Below are positions 9,052 through 17,890 of a stretch of 54,968 nucleotides of DNA, piece after piece; within the stretch, counting starts at the first letter, position 1, and each line of letters opens with the position of its first letter. The DNA comes from Thiorhodococcus drewsii AZ1. Lineage in GTDB: Bacteria > Pseudomonadota > Gammaproteobacteria > Chromatiales > Chromatiaceae. Below the pieces are notes generated by a model. The model was not told the origin of the DNA and made no database searches. It saw only the letters and a list, made by a program, of their open reading frames with translations. The DNA lies in NCBI RefSeq assembly GCF_000224065.1, contig NZ_AFWT01000030.1, forward strand, positions 1-54,968, given 5' to 3'. Made by a program: the position numbers and the translations under genes.

Positions 9052-9801
9052 TCAGCCGACCTGACCGAGCAGGCGGCGCACGGCAAGTCCGGCCAGGGTC
9101 AGTCCGAACAATGAAGGCATGTAGCTCAGGGTTCCATTGACCGCGCGGGGCCGTCCGCGCCCCGTATCCTCGGGGGGACGCGGCGGAATCGGCGACTCGT
9201 CGGACCAGACCACGGTCACGCCCCGCCCCACACCGCGTCGGCGCAGCCGGCTGCGCACCTCGCGCGCCAGGGGACAGACTTGGGTCTCCATCAGATCACC
9301 GACCCGCAGCCGGGTCGGATCCATGCGCCCGCCCGCCCCCATGCTGCTGAGGATGGGCACCCCGAGCCGCACCGAGGTCTCGATCAGGGCCACCTTGCTG
9401 GAGAGGCTGTCGATGGCATCGACGATCAGGTCGAAACCGCCGCCGACGAAGTCCTCCATGCGATCCTCATCGATGAACTCCGGCAGCGCCGTCACGCGGC
9501 AGCCCGGATTGATGTCGGCGATGCGCTCGGCCATGACATCGGCCTTGAGTCGACCGACCGTGGAGCGAAGCGCGACCAGCTGGCGATTGAGGTTGGAGGG
9601 TGCGACCCGGTCGTGGTCGACCAGGGTCAGGGCGCCGACACCGGCCCGCGCCAGCGCCTCGGCAACGAAGGAACCCACCCCGCCGAGCCCTGCGACCAGG
9701 ACATGGCTCGCACCCAGACGCTCGACCCCCTCATCGCCAACGAGAATGCGGGTGCGGTCCGAGAGCCCCTCGGAGAAGCTGTTCGAATCTGCCTCGTTCA
9801 T
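9052..9801 (-). CDS. tcdA: tRNA threonylcarbamoyladenosine dehydratase (ThiF/E1-like)
   Basis: The 249-residue protein has the E1-like nucleotide-binding motif VLVAGLGGVGSFVAEALARA, followed by VDHDRVAPSNLNRQ, DAIDSLSSKVALI and SSMGAGGRMDPTRL, as in TcdA (CsdL/YgdL). TcdA uses ATP to cyclise t6A37 of ANN-decoding tRNAs to ct6A. The ATG overlaps the upstream tatD stop by four bases (ATGA), so they form an operon. Confidence 0.88.
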   Translation of the reverse strand: MNEADSNSFSEGLSDRTRILVGDEGVERLGASHVLVAGLGGVGSFVAEALARAGVGALTLVDHDRVAPSNLNRQLVALRSTVGRLKADVMAERIADINPGCRVTALPEFIDEDRMEDFVGGGFDLIVDAIDSLSSKVALIETSVRLGVPILSSMGAGGRMDPTRLRVGDLMETQVCPLAREVRSRLRRRGVGRGVTVVWSDESPIPPRPPEDTGRGRPRAVNGTLSYMPSLFGLTLAGLAVRRLLGQVG

Positions 9802-10583
9802 ACGCGATCCAATCCCAACACTCGCCGCGCGTTCGCCGTGGTCGCGCGCGCGACTTCATCCAAACCAAGCCCCCGAACCGCGGCCAACGCCGCCAGAATC
9901 TCCGGCAGATATTCCGGGCTGTTGCGCTCGCCGCGATGCGAGGCAACCGTGAGATCCGGCGCGTCCGTCTCCAGAACGATGCCCTCCAAGGGCAGCTGAC
10001 GCGCCAAACGCCGCAGCTTGGTGGAACGCTCGAAGGTCAGCATACCGCCGAAGCCGAGCGCAAACCCCAGATCCAGATAGCGCCTCCCCTGCTCCAGGCT
10101 GCCACTGAAGGCATGGGCGATACCGCCAACGACCGGAATCCGCCGCAGCGCCGCCAGCACCTGATCGTGGGCCTTGCGCACGTGCAGGAGAACCGGCAGA
10201 CCGACATCGCGGGCGATCTGCAGCTGTGCCTCGAAGAGACGCAGTTGGCGCTCCGGATCCAGCCCCTCGACGAAGAAGTCCAGACCGATTTCGCCGACGG
10301 CGGCCGGACGCTGCTCGGCGAGCGCCCGCTCCAAGGCAACGATATCGGCCTCGCGATGCCGATCCAGATAGACCGGATGCAGACCGAGGGCCGGAAAGAG
10401 ACGCGGCGCGCCCGCCTCCGAGCGCGCACAGCAATCGAGCAGGTGCGTCCAACCGTCGGCCTGAATCGCCGGAACCAGGATCGTGCTCAGACCGAGCGCC
10501 CCGCATCGGCGCCAGACCGCATCGCGATCCGAGTCGAAGGCGGCAACGTCCAGATGGCAATGGGTGTCGATCAATTCGAGCAC
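9798..10583 (-). CDS. TatD-family metal-dependent DNase
   Basis: From the GTG at 10583 the protein is 261 residues, the usual TatD length, and begins LELIDTHCHLDVAAF. Metal-ligand motifs appear in order: DTHCH, GEIGLDFF, LHVRKAH, HAFSGS and ETDAPDL. TatD proteins are TIM-barrel 3'-5' exonucleases linked to DNA repair and RNA quality control. I chose GTG because it gives the family-standard N-terminus and follows a purine-rich GGGGGA; an ATG at 10616 would add 11 residues and overlap the NYN gene. The tcdA gene follows with a four-base overlap. Confidence 0.87.
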   Translation of the reverse strand: MLELIDTHCHLDVAAFDSDRDAVWRRCGALGLSTILVPAIQADGWTHLLDCCARSEAGAPRLFPALGLHPVYLDRHREADIVALERALAEQRPAAVGEIGLDFFVEGLDPERQLRLFEAQLQIARDVGLPVLLHVRKAHDQVLAALRRIPVVGGIAHAFSGSLEQGRRYLDLGFALGFGGMLTFERSTKLRRLARQLPLEGIVLETDAPDLTVASHRGERNSPEYLPEILAALAAVRGLGLDEVARATTANARRVLGLDRV

Positions 10584-10602
10584 AGATCCCCCGCGCGTCC
10601 CA

Positions 10603-11349
10603 TCAGGCTCCGACATTGTTGCGCTGATCGCGCACGAAGATCGCCTTGTGCGCCCCGCGCCCCGCCGCACGCTCCTCCAGGTCGAACAGCTGGGTCGCCT
10701 TGAGCAGACCGCTGAGCTTGGCATACCCGTAGTTGCGCGAGTCGAACTCCGGACTGCGCTTGGCGATGGCGGTGCCGACCATGCCCAACGCCGCCCATCC
10801 CGTATCGTCCGCCGCGCTGTCGACGGCACCACGCAACAGGGTCAGCAGCTTGGCATCGCGCTTGAGTTCCTTGCCGCTCTTGCGGGTAGTGGCGTCCGTA
10901 CTCGAATCCTCGCGCAGCACCTCGGTATAGACGAACTTGTCGCAGGCGGCCACGAAGGGTTCGGGCGTCTTCTGCTCGCCGAATCCATAGACCGTCATCC
11001 CCGACTCGCGCAGCCGCTGGGCCAGACGGGTGAAATCGCTGTCGCTGGAGACGATGCAGAAGCCTTCGAAATTGCGCGAATAGAGCAGGTCCATGGCGTC
11101 GATCATCATGGCCCCATCGGTCGCGTTCTTTCCCTTGGTATAGCGGAACTGTTGCATCGGCTGAATCGAATGCTGCAGCAGGGTCTCTTTCCAACTGCCC
11201 AGGTTCGGCAGCGTCCAGTCGCCATAGATGCGCTTCACGTGGGCCGTCCCGTACTTGGAGATTTCGGCCAGCAGGCCGTCGACGATGCTCGCCTGGGCAT
11301 TGTCGGCATCGATCAGGACGGCGAGTTTGAGATTGACTGGATCGGACAT
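10603..11349 (-). CDS. NYN-domain (LabA-like PIN-fold) protein with C-terminal LOTUS/OST-HTH domain
   Basis: This 248-residue protein starts MSDPVNLKLAVLIDADNAQ, the acidic opening of NYN ribonuclease-like domains. Further acidic motifs are KNATDGAMMIDAMDLLY and FCIVSSDSDFTRLAQRLRE. After a linker, about 165-240 resembles a LOTUS/OST-HTH RNA-binding domain (LLTLLRGAV...WAALGMVGTAIAKRSPEFDSRNYGYAKLSGLL). Related proteins are suspected RNases or RNA-binding regulators; the target is unknown. I chose ATG 11349 over 11400 because homology starts there. It lies upstream of tatD-tcdA on the same strand. Confidence 0.8.
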   Translation of the reverse strand: MSDPVNLKLAVLIDADNAQASIVDGLLAEISKYGTAHVKRIYGDWTLPNLGSWKETLLQHSIQPMQQFRYTKGKNATDGAMMIDAMDLLYSRNFEGFCIVSSDSDFTRLAQRLRESGMTVYGFGEQKTPEPFVAACDKFVYTEVLREDSSTDATTRKSGKELKRDAKLLTLLRGAVDSAADDTGWAALGMVGTAIAKRSPEFDSRNYGYAKLSGLLKATQLFDLEERAAGRGAHKAIFVRDQRNNVGA

Positions 11350-11412
11350 GGATACCGGATTCCCTGAGTCGAGGATGAACGAAGAAAAACGCCCGAGCAT
11401 GGCCCGATCGTT

Positions 11413-11952
11413 CTACCACATGAGGTCGTCGGGCACCTGGAAGTCGGCGTAGGGATCGTCGGCGTCCTTCTCCTCGGCCGCCTGGTTCTGGACCAGGACC
11501 AGACTCGCATCACGCGCTCGCACACGCTCCGCAATCTCGACCGGAACCACCTCATAGAAGGCATCCTGACGTACCACGGCCAATCGGCCAGCGACCAGCT
11601 TGGCATGCTGATCCTTATTGACATAGATACGCTTGAGCTTGGTGCCGTCGGTGAAGTTGAAGGCCAATTCGCCACCGTCGCGCACCACGCGATGGGTGTG
11701 GATCAGCTGACGAATCTCGTTCTCGGCCGCACGCTTGGCCGCCTCCTCCTGGCGCTGGCGGTTCAACTCGCGATCGCGCTCGGCCTTCTCGGCCTGCGCC
11801 CGTTGCGCGGCCTGACGCGCCTCGGCGTCGGGCTGAGGACCACGCTTGCCGGACTGCTTGACGTTTTTGCGCTTCGACGACCGCGCCTGCTTGAGCTTCT
11901 GCTCGTTGACCAGGCCGGCCTTCAGGAGCTGGTCTTGAAGTGAATTACCCAC
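11413..11952 (-). CDS. DUF2058 (YaiL-like) protein
   Basis: From the GTG at 11952 the protein is 179 residues, matching E. coli YaiL. It begins GNSLQDQLLKAGLVNEQKLK, then has a highly charged Lys/Arg/Glu/Gln-rich coiled region (about 30-85), then the conserved IRQLIHTHRVVRDGGELAFNF and LKRIYVNKDQHAKLVAGRLA. The role is not established; the charged N-terminus suggests nucleic-acid binding. A GGGGAA ribosome-binding site lies 8 bases before the GTG. The longer in-frame start at 12204 would add unconserved sequence. The 280 bases upstream, shared with ompH, show no clear gene. Confidence 0.85.
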   Translation of the reverse strand: MGNSLQDQLLKAGLVNEQKLKQARSSKRKNVKQSGKRGPQPDAEARQAAQRAQAEKAERDRELNRQRQEEAAKRAAENEIRQLIHTHRVVRDGGELAFNFTDGTKLKRIYVNKDQHAKLVAGRLAVVRQDAFYEVVPVEIAERVRARDASLVLVQNQAAEEKDADDPYADFQVPDDLMW

Positions 11953-12232
11953 GATATGGTTCCCCGTTGATTGGAGTCGACGGACCCGGTCCAAGCCGGA
12001 TGATCTCGACGACCCCATGGTAAAAAGGATGGCTGCAATCGACGTTGGTGAGAGGATCCGACAGCCGCGCCCGGGACGCAAGCTTGCCGTCTCGAACGGA
12101 CAATTTTGTCCCCGACCAACTTGGATGAGTACAATCCGCGCGCGGCAAGACGACGCATTCACGCCGCCCGCCGCCACCGATTTCCGATCTAGTCCACATT
12201 CCAAGCCCTACTGATTACACGGAGTAGCCTTC

Positions 12233-12748
12233 ATGACCCGACTTTTTCTGTTCGCCGCCTTGTCGCTCTCGCTCGTTCTGCCAGCCTACGCAGGGAGCGC
12301 CGCCAGCATCGGTTATGTCGACATGCAAAAGGTGCTGGAGGACAGCGAGCTCGGACAGCGTCTGCAAGAACAGCTGCGCAAGGAGTTCGAATCCCAGGCC
12401 AAGGAACTCGCCATCGAAGAACGCGAGATCAACCAACTCCAGCAGGAGCTGGCGCGTGACAAGCCGCTGATGAGCAACGACCAGGTAAAAAAGAAGGAAA
12501 AGGAGATCGAGACCCGCATCACCACCTATCAGAAGAAGGCCGCACCCGTTCAACAGGAGCTGATGAAGGCTCAGCAGAAGAAGGGGCGCGAGATCGTGGC
12601 ACCCGCGCGCAAGGCGGTCAACGAGGTCGCTAAGAAGAAAAAGCTCGGCATGGTCGTCGAGCGCGGCATGAGCGGCCTCATGTACGTCGACGAGGGTTTC
12701 GACATCACCGCCGACGTCATCAAACAACTTGACGCATCGACCAAATAG
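12233..12748 (+). CDS. OmpH/Skp-family periplasmic chaperone
   Basis: The 171-residue protein has a signal peptide (MTRLFLFAALSLSLVLPAYA) followed by SIGYVDMQKVLEDSELGQRL, the standard start of mature OmpH/Skp proteins. A long charged Gln/Glu/Lys-rich coiled coil follows, then KLGMVVERGMSGLMYVDEGF and DVTADVIKQLD-like beta elements. Skp trimers hold unfolded outer-membrane proteins in the periplasm. It is not beside bamA here, so this may be an additional OmpH paralogue. GGAG lies 8-10 bases before the ATG. Confidence 0.85.
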   Translation: MTRLFLFAALSLSLVLPAYAGSAASIGYVDMQKVLEDSELGQRLQEQLRKEFESQAKELAIEEREINQLQQELARDKPLMSNDQVKKKEKEIETRITTYQKKAAPVQQELMKAQQKKGREIVAPARKAVNEVAKKKKLGMVVERGMSGLMYVDEGFDITADVIKQLDASTK

Positions 12749-12772
12749 GCGTTGATACAAGCCTGGGGCATC

Positions 12773-12799
12773 CAGCCGTCCGATGACTTCTGACGGCTG
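12773..12799 (+). terminator. Inverted repeat 24 bases after ompH-like gene, possible terminator
   Basis: CAGCCGTC and GACGGCTG form a perfect 8-bp stem around an 11-base loop. Position fits a terminator, but no T-run follows, so Rho-independent termination is uncertain. Confidence 0.4.
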
Positions 12800-12834
12800 T
12801 GTGACCGGGCTGTTTCAGACGATTACCTATCGGG

Positions 12835-12905
12835 TATAATCCAGGCGCTTCGAGGCATTTCCCAGGCCCGCAGCACGGGCGCGGAAGACCCATCGGGGCC
12901 GCGCC
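12835..12905 (+). promoter_or_regulatory. Candidate promoter -10 element and structured leader upstream of ydcH-like gene
   Basis: The 429-base gap 12749-13177 has no convincing gene. It does contain a perfect TATAAT at 12835-12840, though the -35 is poor, followed by a GC-rich hairpin: GGCGCGG at 12878-12884 pairs with CCGCGCC at 12899-12905, with an internal CCC/GGG. This could be the start of a long structured leader for the gene at 13178 or a small RNA. I see no match to a known RNA family. Confidence 0.25.
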
Positions 12906-13177
12906 AAACACACCTAATTCTTCGCTTCGCCGCACGCGGGTCGATCGGGCTTTGCCGGAACATTTGATGTGAGACTCCGAACCAGTACTGCGAGTCCGCG
13001 CGAGGAAAGCGGTTCTACTGGCATTTCAGGGAAACAGGCACCCATCCCCTGTCGCCAGACAACAGCGCAGCACGACCTCAACTGTCCCGAATCCCTCACC
13101 CCTGCCCGAACCGACCTCACCCACAACTCTCCGACCGCGCCTGTCGCGGCCATCCTCACTCGTTAAGGAGCGGAACC

Positions 13178-13414
13178 ATGCTTGGTGAATCGCACGACCT
13201 GTTGCACGAATTTCCCGACTTGGAGAGCAAGATCGCGAATCTACGGACCCAAAACCCGGATTTCGCGTCGCTCATGGACCAATACGACAGCCTTGATGCG
13301 CGTGTCCGCAGCATCGAGGAAGTCGGCTCACCGGTTGCCGATGAAACCATCGAGGAACTGAAGAAGGAACGCCTCCGGCTTAAGGACGCCCTCTACGTCA
13401 TATTGAAAGGCTGA
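13178..13414 (+). CDS. YdcH-family (DUF465) small helical protein
   Basis: This 78-residue protein starts MLGESHDLLHEFPDLESKI and continues with FASLMDQYDSLDARVRSIE and EELKKERLRLKDALYVILK, the full DUF465 pattern of short paired helices. Function is unassigned for the family. TAAGGAG lies just before the ATG. It stands alone between a long leader-like gap and the YcbL-like gene. Confidence 0.88.
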   Translation: MLGESHDLLHEFPDLESKIANLRTQNPDFASLMDQYDSLDARVRSIEEVGSPVADETIEELKKERLRLKDALYVILKG

Positions 13415-13565
13415 AGCAACCAGCCTAGGGACCGAGCGATCTTCGCCGACGCTCGGCCGAGTGGCCGCCGTCCCCTTGCGTGAGATCGCCCGAGCGCGCG
13501 CTCGCAACCGAAGCTCGCAAGATCCCACTTACCGCAATCAGCCCGCACCAGGAACGCTCAAGCCA

Positions 13566-14198
13566 GTGGAATTCCGCATCTTCCCCGTCACGGCCTTTCA
13601 GCAGAACTGCACCCTTTTCTGGTGCAAACAGACGCGGCGCGCCGCCATCATCGATCCAGGTGGCGAGCCCGACCGTATCCTGGACGCTGTCCGCGAGCTG
13701 AATCTGGAACCCGAGCAGATCCTGCTGACCCACGGGCATCTCGATCATGTCGGCGCCGCCGCCATCATCGCCCAACGAATCGGGGTCCCCATCATCGGTC
13801 CTCACGCCGAGGACGCGTTCCTGCTCAAGGCCATACCCGGCCAGTGCGAGATGTTCGGCTTTCCTCCGGCCGAGGCCTTCATGCCGAGCCGCTGGCTGGA
13901 AGACGGCGAGACACTGGAGGTCGGAGAACGCCGGCTCGACGTGGTCCACTGCCCCGGGCACACGCCCGGCCATGTCGTCTTCGTCGACGCCGAGGCGCAA
14001 CTCGCCCAGGTCGGCGACGTACTCTTTCGCGGCTCGATCGGACGCACGGATTTTCCGCGCGGAGACCATCGCCAGCTGATCGACTCGATCCAGCGACGCC
14101 TCTTCCCCCTGGGCGACGAGATACGCTTCATTCCAGGACACGGCCCCATGTCCAGCTTCGGCGACGAGCGCCGGACCAACCCCTACGTCAGGGGCTGA
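13566..14198 (+). CDS. Metallo-beta-lactamase-fold hydrolase, YcbL/GloB-like
   Basis: From the GTG at 13566 the protein has 210 residues, close to E. coli YcbL. It starts VEFRIFPVTAFQQNCTLFWC, as this subfamily does. The metal site is complete: THGHLDH (H56, H58, D60, H61), CPGHTPGH, VGDVLFRGSIGRTDFP and IPGHGP. YcbL-type proteins are type II glyoxalase relatives that hydrolyse thioesters such as S-lactoylglutathione; the substrate here is inferred. The longer frame from 13461 adds a low-complexity Arg-rich stretch, so I prefer the GTG. Confidence 0.85.
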   Translation: MEFRIFPVTAFQQNCTLFWCKQTRRAAIIDPGGEPDRILDAVRELNLEPEQILLTHGHLDHVGAAAIIAQRIGVPIIGPHAEDAFLLKAIPGQCEMFGFPPAEAFMPSRWLEDGETLEVGERRLDVVHCPGHTPGHVVFVDAEAQLAQVGDVLFRGSIGRTDFPRGDHRQLIDSIQRRLFPLGDEIRFIPGHGPMSSFGDERRTNPYVRG

Positions 14199-14338
14199 GA
14201 GACGAGAGCCAGCGGAAGAAGCCAAGGCGCCAATGAAACCCGAATCACACGACATCGGCGGCCTCGCGCGAACCGGACCGAGCCCTTCTCGAGCTCGGTT
14301 ACAATGCCGCGCTGACACCAATGATTGGCGGAGCTGAC

Positions 14339-17212
14339 ATGCTATTCCAGCGATTCCTCAAAAAACGCAAACAGGCCGCCGAGGCGACTCAGCAGGCCGT
14401 CGCGTCACAGAATCAGCAGACACTGACCGAACAGGCACTGAGCCACGCCGATCCAGGCACCCGGAGCAAGGCGATCCGCCAGGTCGTCAGCCCATCCGTC
14501 CTCACTCGGATCTTGGCCCAGGATGCCGATTCCGGGGTCCGCTCCGACGCACTCGAGCGTCTGATGCAGATTCTGTGCGAGAAGACCCAGCCGCTCCCGC
14601 CGCGCGATGAGCTGCTGGCCGCCTTCGCCGACATCCAGGACGACGAACTGATCGAACGTATCGCCCAGCATGGCGTCGCCCCGGAACTGCGCCGGAGCGC
14701 CATCGAGCGCACCGGCTCGCAGCCAGTCCTCGCGCACTGCGCGGTCCATGACGCGCTGGCGGCAAACCGCGCCCGCGCCATCGAGCGCCTGGAGGATCGC
14801 GCCGGACTCGAGCAGGTGGTGCACGACATCGGTAAGCGCGACAAGAACGTCCTGCGCACCGCGCGCGAAAAGCTGCGTCTGATCGCGGTCCGCGAGGAAC
14901 ATCCGAAACGCATTCGCGCCCAGTGCGAGGACATCTGCTCCAAGATCGAACGCCTGGGGCGGCTCGGCAACTGGACCCAAGATCGCGCCTTGCTCGACCA
15001 CCTGGAGCGCCAATGGGGCACGATCCAAGACGAAGCCGAGCCCGAATGGCACGCCCGCTTCCAGGCCGAGTGCGAGCGCTTCCTGACCGCCTACGAGGAA
15101 TATCGTCGCGAGAATGCCGCTCAGATCGCGACCCAAGAGGCACAAGAGGCGGCGCGCGCCGAACGCGAGGGTCTGATCCAAGAACTCGCCGATGCCGCCG
15201 CGCTGACCGAGGAATCGGAACTCCAGGCAGCAGGCGAGCGCATCGCCGCCTCCTGGGACGCACTCCCTGCCGCGCCCGACACGACGCAACGCGATTTGGA
15301 CGCCCGCTATCGCACCGGCTTCCAGGCGCTGGAGGCACGCCGCAAGGCCCTCTCCGATCGACGTCTCGCCAATGAGCGTCTCGCCAAGCTCACCCACTCG
15401 ATCGAACGCCTACTCGGCGAGTCCAAGCCGCTGGACCATAAACAGGTCAAAACGCTGCTCGAGCAGGGGCGCACGCTAGCCGCCGAGGCGAGCGAGAACG
15501 CCCTGACCGAAGCCTTCACCGCCCAGTCCGAGCGACTGGACGCCCGCTTCAAACATCAGCGCAAAAGCGCCGAGCAGCGTCTGAGACAGTTTCCCGAGCG
15601 CCTCGAAGAGCTTGAGGCCCATTTGGACAGCGGCGAACTCAAAAAGGCCGACCCGATACACCAAAGCCTCCAGGCCGCCCTCGAACTGATCCACATGAGC
15701 GGACTGCAGCCCGCGACCGCCACCGAATTGGGACAGCGACTGCGCGTGCTCGCGCCCAAACTGCGCGAACTACAGAACTGGCGCCGCTGGGGCGCGGACC
15801 AGCATCGCGAAGGGCTATGCGCCGAGATGGAGTCGCTGATCGACAAGGATCTCCCGCTCGCCGCCGTGGCCGAACAGCTGCGCAGCCTGCAAGCGGACTG
15901 GAAAGGACTCGACAAGACCGGGTCGCCGGCGAATAAGGCACTGTGGGAGCGCTTCCAAGCGGCCTCCGAGCAGGTCTATACGCGCTGCCGTCCCTTCATG
16001 GAGGCGCAGGCGGCCGAACGCGAGGCCAATGCGGTGGCACGCGAGCGCGTCTGCGCTCAACTCGAAGACTTCCTATCCAAGGTCGACTGGGAACGGGTCG
16101 ACTGGAAGAAGATCCTGCGCGCCGAGCGCGAGACCCGCCAGGCCTGGGCCGCGATCGGCCCGACCGATCCGCGCCAGCGCAAAAAGCTCGAACGCCGCTT
16201 CCATCAGCGGCTCAAAACGCTCGACCAGCGCCTGGAGCGCGAGCGACGTCAAAACCAGGCCCATAAGCAGAATCTGGTCGAGCAGGTCCGAGCCTTGATC
16301 GAGCACCCGGATCTGGATACCGCCATCGAGCAAACCAAGGCGCTGCAGCGCGAATGGCACACCACGGTTCCCGCGCGCCAGAAGGACGAAAACAAGCTGT
16401 GGCAGGAATTCCGCGCGGTCTGCGACGCCGTTTTCGAACGCCGCGCCGCGATCCAGCAGGCGCACGCGAACGAGATGCGCGATCACCTGTCGGCCCGCGA
16501 CGCACTCTGCGACGAGGCGCTGGCCTTCGCCGAAACCGAGTCCGACCCGCAACGCCTGAGCACGGCCTTGCGCGACTTCGAATCACGCTGGAGAGAACTG
16601 GAGTCGCGCCCCATACCGCGCCAGTCGGCCAGCCAGTCGAATCAGCGTTGGCGGGACGTGCGCGCCGCGTTCGAGAGCCGCCGACGCGCTGCCGAGGACA
16701 GACATCGCCAGGCCGCGCTGGAACTGCTGCAGCGCCAGTCGGAGCTCTGCGAGCGCCTGGAATCGAGCCTATTGGACAACGACCCCGAGGGAACGGATCC
16801 AGCATCCGCCCAGCAGGCCTGGCAGCAGCTCCCCAAGCAAACGGATGCCGATCTTCAACAAGCGCTGGAGACACGCTTCGAATTCGCCCAGGCCGCTGCG
16901 ACCGACCCCAAGCAACGCGAGAAACTCCGCAAGCGACGCGAGGCCAACGACCAGCGATTGAGCCAGCTCTGTCTACAGTTGGAAATCATCGCCGGCGTCG
17001 AATCGCCACCGGAACAGGCACAGCAGCGACTGGAATATCAGGTCGCGCGGCTATCCGAACGGATGATGGAGGGAGAGGAAGACCCCTTGGAAGGCACAAC
17101 CCGATTGCTGCAGGACTGGTATCTCTGCGGCCCAGCGGCAGACAACACCACGCTCAGCCAGCGTTTCGAGCGGGTCCGTCTCAAGCTGTGGTCCAGTCAG
17201 GAACAGGGCTGA
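14339..17212 (+). CDS. Large DUF349 repeat protein
   Basis: The 957-residue protein is almost entirely helical and charged, with repeated DUF349 units. Recurrent cues are W followed by acidic/basic helices, such as LEDRAGLEQVVHDIGKRDKN, RLGNWTQDRALLDHLERQW, SLQADWKGLDKTG, WAAIGPTDPRQRKKLERRF and LQREWHTTVPARQKDENKLW. DUF349 proteins have no firm function. An N-terminal HEAT-like region (about 25-190) precedes the repeats. ATG 14339 is preceded by GGAG at a good distance; ATG 14321 is the alternative. A strong inverted repeat follows the stop. Confidence 0.8.
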   Translation: MLFQRFLKKRKQAAEATQQAVASQNQQTLTEQALSHADPGTRSKAIRQVVSPSVLTRILAQDADSGVRSDALERLMQILCEKTQPLPPRDELLAAFADIQDDELIERIAQHGVAPELRRSAIERTGSQPVLAHCAVHDALAANRARAIERLEDRAGLEQVVHDIGKRDKNVLRTAREKLRLIAVREEHPKRIRAQCEDICSKIERLGRLGNWTQDRALLDHLERQWGTIQDEAEPEWHARFQAECERFLTAYEEYRRENAAQIATQEAQEAARAEREGLIQELADAAALTEESELQAAGERIAASWDALPAAPDTTQRDLDARYRTGFQALEARRKALSDRRLANERLAKLTHSIERLLGESKPLDHKQVKTLLEQGRTLAAEASENALTEAFTAQSERLDARFKHQRKSAEQRLRQFPERLEELEAHLDSGELKKADPIHQSLQAALELIHMSGLQPATATELGQRLRVLAPKLRELQNWRRWGADQHREGLCAEMESLIDKDLPLAAVAEQLRSLQADWKGLDKTGSPANKALWERFQAASEQVYTRCRPFMEAQAAEREANAVARERVCAQLEDFLSKVDWERVDWKKILRAERETRQAWAAIGPTDPRQRKKLERRFHQRLKTLDQRLERERRQNQAHKQNLVEQVRALIEHPDLDTAIEQTKALQREWHTTVPARQKDENKLWQEFRAVCDAVFERRAAIQQAHANEMRDHLSARDALCDEALAFAETESDPQRLSTALRDFESRWRELESRPIPRQSASQSNQRWRDVRAAFESRRRAAEDRHRQAALELLQRQSELCERLESSLLDNDPEGTDPASAQQAWQQLPKQTDADLQQALETRFEFAQAAATDPKQREKLRKRREANDQRLSQLCLQLEIIAGVESPPEQAQQRLEYQVARLSERMMEGEEDPLEGTTRLLQDWYLCGPAADNTTLSQRFERVRLKLWSSQEQG

Positions 17213-17221
17213 ATCTCGAAC

Positions 17222-17256
17222 GCCTCCCGGATGGAGCACAGCAGAATCCGGGAGGC
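17222..17256. terminator. Strong inverted repeat between convergent genes, likely bidirectional terminator
   Basis: GCCTCCCGGAT (17222-17232) and ATCCGGGAGGC (17246-17256) form a perfect 11-bp stem with a 13-base loop. It lies between the DUF349 stop and the stop of the convergent universal stress gene. There is no clear T-run. Confidence 0.55.
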
Positions 17257-17299
17257 TCACCGCCAACGCGCCGATCCGACCCAGCCTCGGCGCGAACCC

Positions 17300-17767
17300 T
17301 CATTCCTCGTGGATCTTGACGCATAGCAGATCGCAGGTGGCTCGACGCAACACGCTTTCGGCCGTGTCGCCGAAGAGTCCCAGCAATCCATGACGTCCGC
17401 GACTGCCGACGATCACCAGATCGACCTCCAGCTCGGCCGCAACCGTATCGATCATACGACCAGTCGCGCCGACCCGGATCAGCCGATCGGCCTCGGGCAC
17501 CCCGAGTTGCTCGCCCAGTCTCAACATCTGGCTTTTGGAGAACTCCATCAGCTCATCCTCCAGATCCTTGGTATCGGGCAAGGCGATCTCGCCCGAGTAA
17601 CCGAGATACATGGACTCGACCGCCGGAGGGATGTACTCGACCACATGGAGCAGCGTCAGACGCGCATCCAACAGACGACTCAACTGCGCCGCACGAGCGA
17701 CGACAACCTCGCTTTCCTGCTCGAAGTCCACCGCAACCAGAATATGCAGGTAGGCATTGATCTCCAT
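17300..17767 (-). CDS. Universal stress protein (UspA family)
   Basis: This 155-residue single-domain protein begins MEINAYLHILVAVDFEQES, the usual first strand with its conserved Asp. The C-terminal nucleotide-binding motif is VIVGSRGRHGLLGLFGDTAESVLRRA (residues about 120-145), close to the G-2x-G-9x-G-S/T pattern of ATP-binding Usp proteins. AGGTG lies just before the ATG at 17767; the frame extends to 17800 but homology does not. It is transcribed alone and converges on the DUF349 gene. Confidence 0.9.
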   Translation of the reverse strand: MEINAYLHILVAVDFEQESEVVVARAAQLSRLLDARLTLLHVVEYIPPAVESMYLGYSGEIALPDTKDLEDELMEFSKSQMLRLGEQLGVPEADRLIRVGATGRMIDTVAAELEVDLVIVGSRGRHGLLGLFGDTAESVLRRATCDLLCVKIHEE

Positions 17768-17853
17768 CGCGCACCTCGATGACTGTTCGGTCTGATCCAC
17801 AGTATATCGGAGGATCGGCAGCCCGAACCGTCAGGCGGAGTTGCGGAGTTGAG

Positions 17854-17874
17854 CGGGGGCATTCTCCGCCCCCG
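17854..17874 (-). terminator. Inverted repeat after dienelactone-hydrolase-type gene, possible terminator
   Basis: CGGGGGC and GCCCCCG form a 7-bp GC-only stem around a 7-base loop, 17 bases past the stop of the minus-strand gene at 17891. No T-run is seen. Confidence 0.35.
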
Positions 17875-17890
17875 ACATGAGCAACGCGCC

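Noticed and set aside
13425-14321. Minus-strand open frame of 298 codons
   Set aside because: It is antisense to the YcbL-like hydrolase, whose full metal-site motifs show the plus strand is coding.
14405-15397. Minus-strand frame of 330 codons
   Set aside because: It is a shadow of the DUF349 gene with a biased, motif-free translation.
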